A DNA stretch of 64,000 nt from Hydromicrobium sp964415365 (GTDB lineage: Bacteria; Actinomycetota; Humimicrobiia; Humimicrobiales; Humimicrobiaceae). The DNA lies in NCBI GenBank assembly GCA_964415365.1, contig CAYPYW010000011.1, positions 1 to 64,000 on the forward strand, written 5' to 3'. Position 1 is the stretch's first letter. Every line of letters starts with the position of its first letter. The notes under the pieces are model-generated. The model did no database searches. It was not told the DNA's origin and saw nothing but the letters and a program-made list of their open reading frames with translations. The position numbers and the translations under genes were made by a program. This document shows positions 41,568 through 50,121 of the stretch, piece by piece.

Positions 41568-43175
41568 TTAAAATTCCCCCTTTCCAATATTAGTTCTTTT
41601 TATGATCATATAAATCACAAACAATATGATCAAAAATACCATATAGTAAACTATCACATTTTTTACTGTAAAACTATCAAAACTTATAACACAAAAATCA
41701 AACTTACTTAAAATTTTAACTGTCTTTAAAATACATTCAAAAACAATAGCACTCAAATTCAGGAAAGGACTTCCTGCAGGGGGCCAAATTATAATAATGA
41801 AAGAAGAAACCATAAGAATTAAAAGGAGGATATAAAATGCCGGTATTATCAGCACGTTAACCAGCGGCGAAATTAAAGAAACTTCCCCGAAAAAATAAGC
41901 CGAAACTGGAAATAATACTGCCTGAATGGACAAAGTAATGAGAGCAATTTTAATAAAAAATCTCACTCCTCGATTTAGAGATGTGAAAATATTCTTAACC
42001 AATCTCAATACAAATGGGTGGACAAAAACCAGTGCAGCTATTGAGCCATATGACATCCAGAACCCCAAATCGTAAAGAAAATAAGGATTATAAATAATTA
42101 TCATAATATAGGAAAGATACAGTAAAATTTTAAGACTGTGTTCCCTGTTCCATCTTCTGGCCAGAAGTATAAAAATAACCATAACTGAAGCTCTCAGCAT
42201 ACTGGCTCTTTCTCCAACCAAAAAATTATAAATAATTAAAAAAACAATCACAGCCCAGAGCATGAAATTGGATGACCTTACCTTTTTAAATACCAAACAA
42301 ATCAAAGACACAAAAAAAGAAAGATGCAACCCTGAAATAGCAAACAGATGATATAATCCGCACCTTTTAAAAGCTTTTGTTAGGTATTCAGGCACATTAT
42401 TTCTATTTCCTAAAATTACTGCCTCGGCTATACATGCATCTTCGCTTTTCAGGTTCCTGTAAAAAGCATTTTTCAGACAACCATATAACCTCTTTCTAAA
42501 ACTGAATATTTTATAGCTTAAATTACTGCATTCAATTTCTTTCACATCCTCATAATCAGCCTTGAAGATTATCCCGTTATACTTGCCAGCAGTTATATAT
42601 TTGGAATTATTTTTTCCAAGACTTCCTACCAATCTAAAGTAATCGTCTCTTATGATGAAATCGCTGTTTTTACCCGATAATCTTATATTTAAAAGCTCCT
42701 TTATATTCAAAAAATTATCGGAATTCTGTTTACAGCTAAAAGCATGTACCTTATCCACTTCAAGCAAAAAATCCAGATGGCCGTATTTATATTTGGGATG
42801 ATTGGATACTCTGCCCTCTATTACGATATTATTTCCGGCTGATTCTTCACTCTCGTAGAATAGCAGAAATACATTTTCATTTTCATTATACTTAAAAACA
42901 CTTATGACTAAATTTCCTATAATAAACAAAGTCAAAAATGGAATTATGACAAGAATCGTAAATCTTGTAGTATTTTCTTCATACAGGATTCTTCGGGTCT
43001 TTAATATCGCCGCAATCATAAGTAGTATAACAAATGCAATCCCGGCCGTGGTTATATAGATATTATATAAATCATATCTGGTTCCAGTATATATTCCTGC
43101 AGTAAGTCCTGCAGTCCAGAAAAAATAAAATTCTCCAAGAAACAGTGGTAATATTTTCCCCTTTACATTATTCAA
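41568..43175 (-). CDS. comEC: ComEC/Rec2-type DNA uptake channel lacking the metallo-beta-lactamase domain
   Basis: 535 aa. Two N-terminal helices and a soluble OB-fold-like domain (about 105-215) precede the Competence membrane domain, with the hallmark 'His-Leu-Phe-Ala-Ile-Ser-Gly-Leu-His-Leu' and 'Gly-Glu-Arg-Ala-Ser-Met-Leu-Arg-Ala'. Full-length ComEC proteins of about 750-800 aa end with a metallo-beta-lactamase nuclease domain; here the frame ends soon after the last membrane helix. No separate nuclease gene follows before the next gene. It overlaps comEA by 4 bp (43172-43175). The channel would carry single-stranded DNA inward. Confidence 0.9.
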   Translation of the reverse strand: MNNVKGKILPLFLGEFYFFWTAGLTAGIYTGTRYDLYNIYITTAGIAFVILLMIAAILKTRRILYEENTTRFTILVIIPFLTLFIIGNLVISVFKYNENENVFLLFYESEESAGNNIVIEGRVSNHPKYKYGHLDFLLEVDKVHAFSCKQNSDNFLNIKELLNIRLSGKNSDFIIRDDYFRLVGSLGKNNSKYITAGKYNGIIFKADYEDVKEIECSNLSYKIFSFRKRLYGCLKNAFYRNLKSEDACIAEAVILGNRNNVPEYLTKAFKRCGLYHLFAISGLHLSFFVSLICLVFKKVRSSNFMLWAVIVFLIIYNFLVGERASMLRASVMVIFILLARRWNREHSLKILLYLSYIMIIIYNPYFLYDLGFWMSYGSIAALVFVHPFVLRLVKNIFTSLNRGVRFFIKIALITLSIQAVLFPVSAYFFGEVSLISPLVNVLIIPAFYILLLILMVSSFIIIIWPPAGSPFLNLSAIVFECILKTVKILSKFDFCVISFDSFTVKNVIVYYMVFLIILFVIYMIIKRTNIGKGEF

Positions 43176-43969
43176 ATGGAAACAAAATGTTCAATTTCTT
43201 CATATTTTTTTTCTCCGATACCTGTAACATTTTTTAATTCTTCTTTTTCCTTAAAAGATCCATTCCTTCTCCTATATTCAATGATGTTATTTGCAATCAC
43301 AGGGCCGATTCCAGGCAGAGATTCCAGTTCCTTTGAACTTGCAGTATTGATATTTACCAACCTGTTTTCAGAGGAATTATAATCATCTAAATAATCGTCT
43401 ATAAAAAATGAAGAGTTACTATCCCTGATCTCTTCCTGAGACGGAATGTATATTCTCTGTCCATCAGCTACAATCTGGGCCAGATTAACAATCTCAAGAC
43501 ATGCATTTTCGGACTGCCCACCCGCAAGCTCCAGAAGGTCTATTATTCTTGCCCCATCTTCTATCTCGTAAACACCAGGATTTTTAACTTCACCACATAT
43601 ATAGGCTTTTATAATCTTCTTATCATACGATAAATTATCGGAATCATCGGTATTTTCATCACCTTCTAAATTATTCTTTCCCGAATATTCTCCTTTACTA
43701 TCAGATAATTTGCCTATCTCATCAGTTCCACCAATAGATTCATTCGACTCAACGCTCCCGGTACTATATTCTGAATAATAACTTTTAAGGATATTCTCTT
43801 TCCTTTTTATTTCCACTCGCTGGTTTATATAAATAATGGTAAATAAAGCTACAATTAAAAAAAGTGAGCAAAAGATTGCCAGACAAAAATGTCTCCCCTT
43901 CTTATATTTAACTTTATCGATAAGGAATCTCACCCTGCTTATTTTTTCTTTTACATCCAGTAAACTCAT
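43172..43969 (-). CDS. comEA: ComEA-like DNA-binding protein (SLBB + helix-hairpin-helix)
   Basis: 265 aa. A transmembrane helix (about 27-48) anchors the protein, followed by an acidic Ser/Asn-rich linker. An SLBB domain ('Val-Lys-Asn-Pro-Gly-Val-Tyr-Glu-Ile' then 'Leu-Ala-Gly-Gly', residues 130-170) comes next, and the C-terminal HhH pair ends the protein ('Val-Asn-Ile-Asn-Thr-Ala-Ser' ... 'Leu-Pro-Gly-Ile-Gly'). This is the standard ComEA layout: it binds incoming double-stranded DNA at the surface and passes it to ComEC. It is overlapped by comEC by 4 bp and is divergent from the toxin-antitoxin pair. Confidence 0.93.
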   Translation of the reverse strand: MSLLDVKEKISRVRFLIDKVKYKKGRHFCLAIFCSLFLIVALFTIIYINQRVEIKRKENILKSYYSEYSTGSVESNESIGGTDEIGKLSDSKGEYSGKNNLEGDENTDDSDNLSYDKKIIKAYICGEVKNPGVYEIEDGARIIDLLELAGGQSENACLEIVNLAQIVADGQRIYIPSQEEIRDSNSSFFIDDYLDDYNSSENRLVNINTASSKELESLPGIGPVIANNIIEYRRRNGSFKEKEELKNVTGIGEKKYEEIEHFVSI

Positions 43970-43986
43970 ATAGTAACATTTATATA

Positions 43987-44020
43987 TTTATGCTATTATA
44001 TATTTGCACTATAGCATAAA
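43987..44020. promoter_or_regulatory. Perfect inverted repeat in the comEA / antitoxin divergent region
   Basis: TTTATGCTAT (43987-43996) and ATAGCATAAA (44011-44020) form a perfect 10-bp inverted repeat around a 14-bp A/T-rich centre. Being just upstream of comEA and about 100 bp upstream of the antitoxin, it could be an operator for either direction. It lacks a T run on either side, so it is not a terminator. Confidence 0.45.
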
Positions 44021-44060
44021 TTGGAAAAATCTTGAAGACTTTTTTATTATTTGATTTTAT

Positions 44061-44078
44061 TTATAACTTTGGTTATAA
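44061..44078. promoter_or_regulatory. Candidate autoregulatory operator of the toxin-antitoxin operon
   Basis: TTATAAC (44061-44067) and GTTATAA (44072-44078) form a perfect inverted repeat with a 4-bp centre. Degenerate repeats of the half-site (GGTATAAC, AGTATAAA) continue to about 44103. Arrays of such half-sites just ahead of an RHH antitoxin gene are typical binding sites for the antitoxin itself. Confidence 0.55.
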
Positions 44079-44121
44079 TTTTGGTATAACTTTTAGTATA
44101 AACATGTAATTGGGTTAGACA

Positions 44122-44379
44122 ATGCAAATAGTAAAAACTGGTATTTCCATAAACAAAAAGCTTTTCGATAAAGCTGAGGAACTGGCATCAAAATTAGATA
44201 TCTCTCGAAGTAAATTATTCCAGCTTGCCGTCGAAAATTATATCAGGCAGTATGAAAACATGCAGATTCTGGAAAAATTAAATAATATTTATTCTGATGG
44301 AATTACCAGAGAGGAGAAAAATTTACAAACTCTTATGAAATCCTATCGCAAAAGAATTGTCGAGGATAAATGGAAATAA
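44122..44379 (+). CDS. Ribbon-helix-helix antitoxin
   Basis: 85 aa. The N-terminal half ('Lys-Thr-Gly-Ile-Ser-Ile-Asn-Lys-Lys-Leu-Phe-Asp-Lys-Ala-Glu', then 'Ile-Ser-Arg-Ser-Lys-Leu-Phe') fits a CopG/MetJ-type ribbon-helix-helix DNA-binding domain. The C-terminal half is charged and helical, as expected of the region that wraps and inhibits the toxin. It overlaps the MazF-like toxin gene by 10 bp. Palindromic half-sites upstream suggest it represses its own operon. Confidence 0.88.
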   Translation: MQIVKTGISINKKLFDKAEELASKLDISRSKLFQLAVENYIRQYENMQILEKLNNIYSDGITREEKNLQTLMKSYRKRIVEDKWK

Positions 44380-44726
44380 ATCAGGGTGATGTATTCTGGA
44401 TAAATCTCGGAGAGCCCGAAGGCTCTGAACCAGGTTATATCCATCCTTTTGTTGTTATCCAGAATAATATTTTTAATAAGAGTCGCATTAATACAGTTGT
44501 GGTTTGCTTCATTACCTCAAATCTAAGAAGAGCCGGATCCCCCGGAAATGTTTTACTTTCATCTGGCGAAGCAAATCTCCCAAAGCAAAGTGTTGTCAAT
44601 ATATCTCAAATATACACCGTTGATAAAAAAGATTTAGGGGAAAAAATCGGGACACTCGGAGCAAATAGAATTCAGGAAATAATAAACGGCCTGAACTTGC
44701 TTTTAGAACCAAGAGATATAATTTAA
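44370..44726 (+). CDS. MazF/PemK-family mRNA interferase toxin
   Basis: 118 aa, normal MazF size. 'Gln-Gly-Asp-Val-Phe-Trp-Ile-Asn-Leu' opens the first strand, 'His-Pro-Phe-Val-Val-Ile-Gln' follows, and 'Asn-Leu-Pro-Lys-Gln-Ser-Val-Val-Asn-Ile-Ser-Gln-Ile' holds the conserved Ser/Thr-containing active-site strand. It would cut mRNA at a short sequence when the antitoxin is degraded. It overlaps the antitoxin gene by 10 bp. The usual basic catalytic residue after the first strand is not clearly placed, so activity is likely but unproven. Confidence 0.9.
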   Translation: MEINQGDVFWINLGEPEGSEPGYIHPFVVIQNNIFNKSRINTVVVCFITSNLRRAGSPGNVLLSSGEANLPKQSVVNISQIYTVDKKDLGEKIGTLGANRIQEIINGLNLLLEPRDII

Positions 44727-44763
44727 ATTTCTTTAGAAAACATTTAAAAGAGGAGGGTATAGA

Positions 44764-45279
44764 ATGATTAAAAAAATATTTTTACTGATAGAAAATGAGT
44801 ACAGAGATGAAGAAGCGATCTATCCTTACTATAGATTTAAAGAAGCTGGTTATGAAGTAAAAGTTGTAGGTCCGGAAACGGGAAAAGAATATAAAGGTAA
44901 ATTCGGAACAGTTATAAAATCAAATCTCTCTGCTTCAGAAGCCGAATTGGATGATGTAGTTGCAGTAATTATTCCCGGGGGAAATGCGCCTGACAAAATG
45001 AGGATTGTAAAAGATATGGTTGATCTGGTCAAAAAAGCTTTCCTCCAGAATAAGATTATTGCAGCAATCTGCCATGGAGGATGGATGCTGGTTGAAGCCG
45101 ACATAGTTAAAGGTAAGAAAGTCACCGGTTATAAAGCGATAGCTACCGATTTAAAAAATGCCGGAGGGCAGTATATAGATAAAGAAGTGGTAGTGGATGG
45201 TAACCTTGTAACATCAAGAATACCCGATGATCTACCTGCATTCTGTGGGTCGATACTGGATCTTCTAAAAAATTCATAG
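44764..45279 (+). CDS. DJ-1/PfpI-family protein (class I glutamine-amidotransferase-like)
   Basis: 171 aa, usual family length. 'Glu-Tyr-Arg-Asp-Glu-Glu' near residue 15 corresponds to the Glu that contacts the nucleophile, and 'Ala-Ala-Ile-Cys-His-Gly' near residue 103 is the nucleophile elbow with Cys and His. A good ribosome binding site (AGAGGAGG) stands ahead of the ATG. Members act as stress chaperones, deglycase-like enzymes or intracellular peptidases; the exact role cannot be told. It is 37 bp downstream of the toxin gene, perhaps by chance co-transcribed, and convergent with leuS. Confidence 0.9.
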   Translation: MIKKIFLLIENEYRDEEAIYPYYRFKEAGYEVKVVGPETGKEYKGKFGTVIKSNLSASEAELDDVVAVIIPGGNAPDKMRIVKDMVDLVKKAFLQNKIIAAICHGGWMLVEADIVKGKKVTGYKAIATDLKNAGGQYIDKEVVVDGNLVTSRIPDDLPAFCGSILDLLKNS

Positions 45280-45344
45280 TAAAAGAACGATAATAAGTGT
45301 AGAATATTTTTCTCTACCTAAATTATCCGCCTTATCTGCTTTTT

Positions 45345-47897
45345 TTATTTCACTACAATATTAATAAGCTTATTAGGCACCACTATCTCTTTAATAATCT
45401 TTTTACCGCTGGTATAATTTTTTACTTTCTCCGATAGAAAGGCATACTTCTTTATTTCTTCCACAGGGGTATCTACCGGTAAGTCCATCCTGTCTCTGAG
45501 CTTCCCATTAACTTGAAATACAATAGTGACCAGTTCTTCCCTGGCAATTTCCTGATCATAATCCGGCCACTTTACCCTATGAATACTTCCTGTATTCCCG
45601 GCTTTAAGCCATAGCTCTTCAGCAATAAAAGGAGCAATGGGAGAAAGAAGTATCAGTAATTTCATGGTCAATTCTTTTATCAGGGCAGTATTCTTTTTAC
45701 TGTCTGCAACTTCCTCCTGGTACCTATAAATTAAATTAACCAGTTCCATAATAACACTTATGGCAGTATTAAAATTAAACCTGACCAGGATATCACTGGT
45801 CACCTTTTTTATGGTCTGATGTAATTTTCTATATAACTCTATTTCCAGACCGCTTAATCTGGCATCCTTTAATTTATCCTTAATATCTTCACTGGAATAT
45901 CCCTGGCTATTTACTTTATTATTAGTCGACTCTACATTATTGATTAGTTCAATATTTTTGATAACAAGTCTCCATACCCTGCTTAAAAACCTGCTTGACC
46001 CTTCTACCCCACTGTCACTCCAATCTACAGGACTATCGGCCGGCCCCATAAAAAGTATATATAATCTTAACGTATCTGCCCCGTACTTATTGTAAATCTC
46101 GGACGGATTTACTATATTGCCTTTGGACTTCGACATTTTCTGGCCGCCTAAATTCACAATACCGTGGGGAAAATACTTTACAAAGGGTTCCTTGAATTTT
46201 AATAATCCGCTGTCATAAAGAACTTTAATAAAAAACCTGGCATATATAAGGTGCATACTGGCATGCTCTATCCCTCCTATATACTGATCTACCGGCATCC
46301 AGTAATCTACCTCCTTACTGTCAAAGGCAACCTTATCATTATGCGGGCTGCAGTACTTCAAGAAATACCAGGAGGAACAAACAAAAGTATCCATGGTATC
46401 TGTTTCTCTCTTTGCCTTACCTCCGCACTTCGGACAGGTAGTATTTGCAAACTGTTCACAATAGAACAGTGGAGATAAGCCCTTCGGTCTGAAATCCACA
46501 TCATAGGGGAGCAGTACCGGTAAATCCTTCTCCGGTACCGGAACTATACCACACCTGTCACAGTAAATAATAGGAATTGGTGCACCCCAATATCTTTGTC
46601 TTGAAATCAGCCAGTCTCTCAACTTATAATTCACATGAAATTTTCCTATACCATTTTCTTCAAGATATGAAGTTACATCCTTTTTCCCTTTCTCCGAATC
46701 AGTACCGCTGAACTTCCCGGAATTTACCATTATTCCTTCCTCAATGTAAGCAGCATTCAGTCTGCTGTGAGTTTCACCATCAGGAGATATTACCTCTCTT
46801 ATAGGAATACCATATTTTGATGCAAATTCAAAATCCCTCTGGTCATGGGCAGGAACTGCCATTATGGCGCCAGTTCCGTACTCCAGCAAAACATAATTAG
46901 CTATCCATACTGGAACTTCCTGGCCGTTCAGGGGATTTGTTACATATCTTCCTGTGAAGCAACCAATTTTTTCGGTTTCAGCGGAACCCCGCTCGATATC
47001 ACTCTGTCCGGAAATTATATTTTTAACCCTTTTAATTTCCTTTTTATAATCTTCGCCACTTACAATTTTATTTACAAGTGGATGTTCCGGAGCAAGGATA
47101 AAAAAAGTGACTCCAAACAATGTATCCGGCCTTGTAGTAAATACCGGAATTGAAATACCTTCACTGCCGGAAAGTTTAAAATCAACTATAGCTCCTTCGC
47201 TTCTCCCGATCCAATTCTGCTGAATAGTAAGAACTCTCTCTGGCCACCCTTCTTCCAGAAGCTTCATATCATCAAGAAGCCTCTGCGCATAATTTGAGAT
47301 CTTAAAAAACCACTGGGATAATATCCTTTTCTCAACCAGGCTATCACATCTCTCACACCTGCCTGAGATAACCTGCTCGTTTGCCAGGACAGTTTGACAT
47401 GAATTACACCAGTTGACCGGTGCCTCTTTTTTTTCCGCCAGACCCATTTTGTAAAATAACAGGAAAAACCACTGTGTCCACTTGTAATAACTAGGGTCAG
47501 AAGTTATAATTTCATCGCCAAAATCGTAACTCATTCCCATTCGCTTAAGAGCTTTTCTCATTCTATCGATATTAGCCATAGTACTTTCTTTTGGGTGCAT
47601 ACCACTTTTTATGGCTGCATTCTCTGCCGGAAGTCCAAAAGCATCAAAACCTATGGGATGAAGGATATTATATCCGCTCCTTGAAAGAACCTTTGCTATG
47701 ACATCGCCAATAATATAATTTCTTGCATGGCCCATATGAGGTTCCCCGGAAGGGTATGGAAACATCTCCAACACGTAATACTTTGGATCACTTCTATCGG
47801 ATTTAAGAGAATATATTTTTTCTCTCTCCCATTTTTCAGTTAACTTTCCTTCTATTTCTTTCGGTCTGTAAAACTCATTTACTGATACTTTTTCCAA
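45345..47897 (-). CDS. leuS: Leucyl-tRNA synthetase
   Basis: About 850 aa class I synthetase. The HIGH motif reads His-Met-Gly-His in 'Pro-Ser-Gly-Glu-Pro-His-Met-Gly-His' near residue 50. The editing domain has 'Thr-Thr-Arg-Pro-Asp-Thr-Leu-Phe-Gly', and 'Lys-Met-Ser-Lys-Ser-Lys-Gly-Asn' is the KMSKS loop. A zinc insertion with 'Cys-Asn-Ser-Cys' is present. No ATG fits the N-terminus; TTG at 47897 has AAAGGA six bases upstream and gives 'Val-Ser-Val-Asn-Glu-Phe-Tyr'. An upstream TTG at 47924 lacks a site. It follows rsfS in the usual order. Confidence 0.96.
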   Translation of the reverse strand: MEKVSVNEFYRPKEIEGKLTEKWEREKIYSLKSDRSDPKYYVLEMFPYPSGEPHMGHARNYIIGDVIAKVLSRSGYNILHPIGFDAFGLPAENAAIKSGMHPKESTMANIDRMRKALKRMGMSYDFGDEIITSDPSYYKWTQWFFLLFYKMGLAEKKEAPVNWCNSCQTVLANEQVISGRCERCDSLVEKRILSQWFFKISNYAQRLLDDMKLLEEGWPERVLTIQQNWIGRSEGAIVDFKLSGSEGISIPVFTTRPDTLFGVTFFILAPEHPLVNKIVSGEDYKKEIKRVKNIISGQSDIERGSAETEKIGCFTGRYVTNPLNGQEVPVWIANYVLLEYGTGAIMAVPAHDQRDFEFASKYGIPIREVISPDGETHSRLNAAYIEEGIMVNSGKFSGTDSEKGKKDVTSYLEENGIGKFHVNYKLRDWLISRQRYWGAPIPIIYCDRCGIVPVPEKDLPVLLPYDVDFRPKGLSPLFYCEQFANTTCPKCGGKAKRETDTMDTFVCSSWYFLKYCSPHNDKVAFDSKEVDYWMPVDQYIGGIEHASMHLIYARFFIKVLYDSGLLKFKEPFVKYFPHGIVNLGGQKMSKSKGNIVNPSEIYNKYGADTLRLYILFMGPADSPVDWSDSGVEGSSRFLSRVWRLVIKNIELINNVESTNNKVNSQGYSSEDIKDKLKDARLSGLEIELYRKLHQTIKKVTSDILVRFNFNTAISVIMELVNLIYRYQEEVADSKKNTALIKELTMKLLILLSPIAPFIAEELWLKAGNTGSIHRVKWPDYDQEIAREELVTIVFQVNGKLRDRMDLPVDTPVEEIKKYAFLSEKVKNYTSGKKIIKEIVVPNKLINIVVK

Positions 47898-47941
47898 CCT
47901 TAATCCTTTCCGGAACACCTCCAACCAACGTTAATTTTATG

Positions 47942-48343
47942 CTAATTCCATTTTATTTCTTTAGAATCTCTCCACAACTTTTCAAGCTGGTAATATTCCC
48001 GGAATTCGTTTGTAAAAATGTGAATCACAAAATCATCATAATCAACCAGAATCCAGTTTCCTTCAGCCAATCCACTTTTGTTAATGGGATACCAGTTATT
48101 ACTTTTTAAACTAACACAGATTTCTTCTTCTATTCTTCTTGTCAATCTGGTATTTTTTGCGCTGATTATTATGAAGTAATCAGTGATAATTAACCTTGAT
48201 CTCATATCCAGGATTTTTATATAATCCGCTTTTTTCCCGTCCGCTATTCTGGCAACTGTCTTTACTGCTTCGACTGTATCTTTTAATTTAGATTTCAGAT
48301 CAACTCCCTTTGCTATTTTTTTATCACTGATTTGTATAATCAC
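47942..48343 (-). CDS. rsfS: Ribosomal silencing factor RsfS (Iojap/YbeB)
   Basis: 133 aa. The core 'Asp-Tyr-Phe-Ile-Ile-Ile-Ser-Ala-Lys-Asn-Thr-Arg' and 'Gly-Asn-Trp-Ile-Leu-Val-Asp-Tyr-Asp-Asp-Phe-Val-Ile-His-Ile-Phe' are the signature of RsfS, which binds ribosomal protein L14 and keeps 50S and 30S subunits apart under starvation. The start is a GTG at 48343 with GGGAG too close before it; an internal start a few codons later cannot be excluded. It overlaps the LCP gene by 20 bp. The order nadD-yqeK-LCP-rsfS-leuS is common. Confidence 0.93.
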   Translation of the reverse strand: MIIQISDKKIAKGVDLKSKLKDTVEAVKTVARIADGKKADYIKILDMRSRLIITDYFIIISAKNTRLTRRIEEEICVSLKSNNWYPINKSGLAEGNWILVDYDDFVIHIFTNEFREYYQLEKLWRDSKEIKWN

Positions 48344-50120
48344 TCCCTAAAATTACACCTATATCCACATTATCCACATTGTTATCCGAATATTCTATTA
48401 CCCCTACACCCAGCCTTTCCTGTATTTGCTGCGCAATTTCATTCACTCCCTCTCTGGAGGTAAAAATTACTATTTCGGTCTGGGTATAATTAAAATTGTC
48501 AGCACTTCTTGGTTCCGACAATTCTACAACTTTCTCTTCAGTATTAAAATAATCTTCAAGTATATCAGTAACTGTTGCTGCTAGTTTGGCAGTGCCCTCA
48601 CCATTTATAACAATTATCTTCGTCAACTGCTCCTCAACTTCGCCTTCCTGTGAAGTAGCAATCACATTCAAATAATCTTTCCCCAGAACTATTACGATAT
48701 CTGAATCAATTTCTTCTTCAACTGTGCTTATGCTTCCTACCCCCAAAACTCCCTTAATATCATCTGCTGCCGCTAGCGAATTTTCATCCGGAGAATAAAC
48801 TAAAATCTGGGTACTTTCATTATCACCACTATCAGCATTTTCCACTCTAACTATTTCATACTTATTTCTGCCATCTTCAAATTCAAGACCTTCAAAGGTT
48901 TTAGAGGTCGTGCCCGCCAAACCAAAAGCTTCCGGAGAATTGTAAACTCCATTTAGTATTGTAATCTTTACTGTATCTGTAAAATCTGTAGTTTCTTCTT
49001 CAGGTGCTGCTCCCTCTTTATTAAAAAGTTCAGCAATTCCGGAAACATCCGGTATACGCACAATACCAATTCCTTCCAGATCTGGAGATGATGATATACC
49101 CAGAGCATAAGATAAATTTTTATCGGCTTCCACATTGGAAAATGTGGAGAATATCTTTAACCTATCCTCCATATTCAGATCAGTACTCATAAAATCCTTT
49201 ACCGCGTTCAGATTGGCGGATAATTTCTCTTCACTATCCCCAACAATCTTGTTTATAATCGCATCCAGCAGTATTTTTTGTTTTACAATATCCCCCACAG
49301 GAACATCCTTCTCAATACCGCTGAAATACTTAAGGAAATTCACTGCCTCAGCACCATCAATCAAGTTCTTCCCCTTTTCCAGCTTAAAAGTGGAGCCATC
49401 ATCATAGTTCTTAACCGTAATTTCCTCATCCAGTTCCAGTTCTACACCTTCCAATTTATTCACTACATTATAAACATCAAGAAGAATATAATAATCTACT
49501 TTCATACCCATACCCAGAATATTTTCCAGAGAAAGACTGAGCAAGTCCATTCCCCCTATCCCTACCGATTCACTTACCAGACCTGCACCTGTTCCCGGTA
49601 TATCCACATATGTGTTTACCGGGATACATAGTGAAATTAACTTCTCTTCACTGCTGTAATAACTTGAAAACATAATAGAGCTTAATTCAGGTTCAAGCAG
49701 ATTTTCTCCGGCACAGGCGATTACCATATTAATATCCTGCCCCAATTCAAGAGAACTTGGTATATTTATCCTCTCTTCCTCTGTTATTCCTTCTGCAGCA
49801 GCGAAAAACTTATTCTTAATATACCGGTATCCAAAAACTGCTCCTGCTGCCACCACTACCAGAACAAACAGTACGGCGATAATTCTAAAAATTACTTTTC
49901 TTCTCTTCCTCCTCTGCTTTATTCTCTTGCTTCTGAACCCCTCACTTTCTATATCTTTACCTTCATAACTTTCAAATTCAAAATCCTCATCCTTGAAGAA
50001 ATCATCCCCTGAACCACGACTCTTTTTATCACCGTTATTTACATCATGAGAATCTTCTTCACCAAAGTATTTATCAGAGTATCTATCTTTGAACTCTTTT
50101 TCATCTTCATCAAAAGACAT
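48324..50120 (-). CDS. LytR-CpsA-Psr family protein with degenerate catalytic site and tandem LytR_C domains
   Basis: 598 aa from ATG 50120, chosen for GGAGG eight bases before it. A highly charged cytoplasmic segment (1-75) and one membrane helix (about 76-98) precede an LCP domain (about 128-330). The usual 'Ser-Ile-Pro-Arg-Asp' reads 'Cys-Ile-Pro-Val-Asn', and the 'Tyr-x-Arg-x-Arg' motif reads 'Leu-Lys-Tyr-Phe-Ser-Gly', so residues that bind the pyrophosphate are missing. Two LytR_C-type domains follow (near 385-490 and 495-595). Family members link glycopolymers to the cell wall; this one may be a non-catalytic partner. It lies between yqeK and rsfS, a common site. Confidence 0.85.
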   Translation of the reverse strand: MSFDEDEKEFKDRYSDKYFGEEDSHDVNNGDKKSRGSGDDFFKDEDFEFESYEGKDIESEGFRSKRIKQRRKRRKVIFRIIAVLFVLVVVAAGAVFGYRYIKNKFFAAAEGITEEERINIPSSLELGQDINMVIACAGENLLEPELSSIMFSSYYSSEEKLISLCIPVNTYVDIPGTGAGLVSESVGIGGMDLLSLSLENILGMGMKVDYYILLDVYNVVNKLEGVELELDEEITVKNYDDGSTFKLEKGKNLIDGAEAVNFLKYFSGIEKDVPVGDIVKQKILLDAIINKIVGDSEEKLSANLNAVKDFMSTDLNMEDRLKIFSTFSNVEADKNLSYALGISSSPDLEGIGIVRIPDVSGIAELFNKEGAAPEEETTDFTDTVKITILNGVYNSPEAFGLAGTTSKTFEGLEFEDGRNKYEIVRVENADSGDNESTQILVYSPDENSLAAADDIKGVLGVGSISTVEEEIDSDIVIVLGKDYLNVIATSQEGEVEEQLTKIIVINGEGTAKLAATVTDILEDYFNTEEKVVELSEPRSADNFNYTQTEIVIFTSREGVNEIAQQIQERLGVGVIEYSDNNVDNVDIGVILGSDYTNQ

Positions 50121-50121
50121 T

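Noticed and set aside
45280..45344. Terminator between the DJ-1 gene and leuS
   Set aside because: Only a 5-bp stem (GTAGA/TCTAC) with an 8-base loop and no aligned T run; too weak to call.
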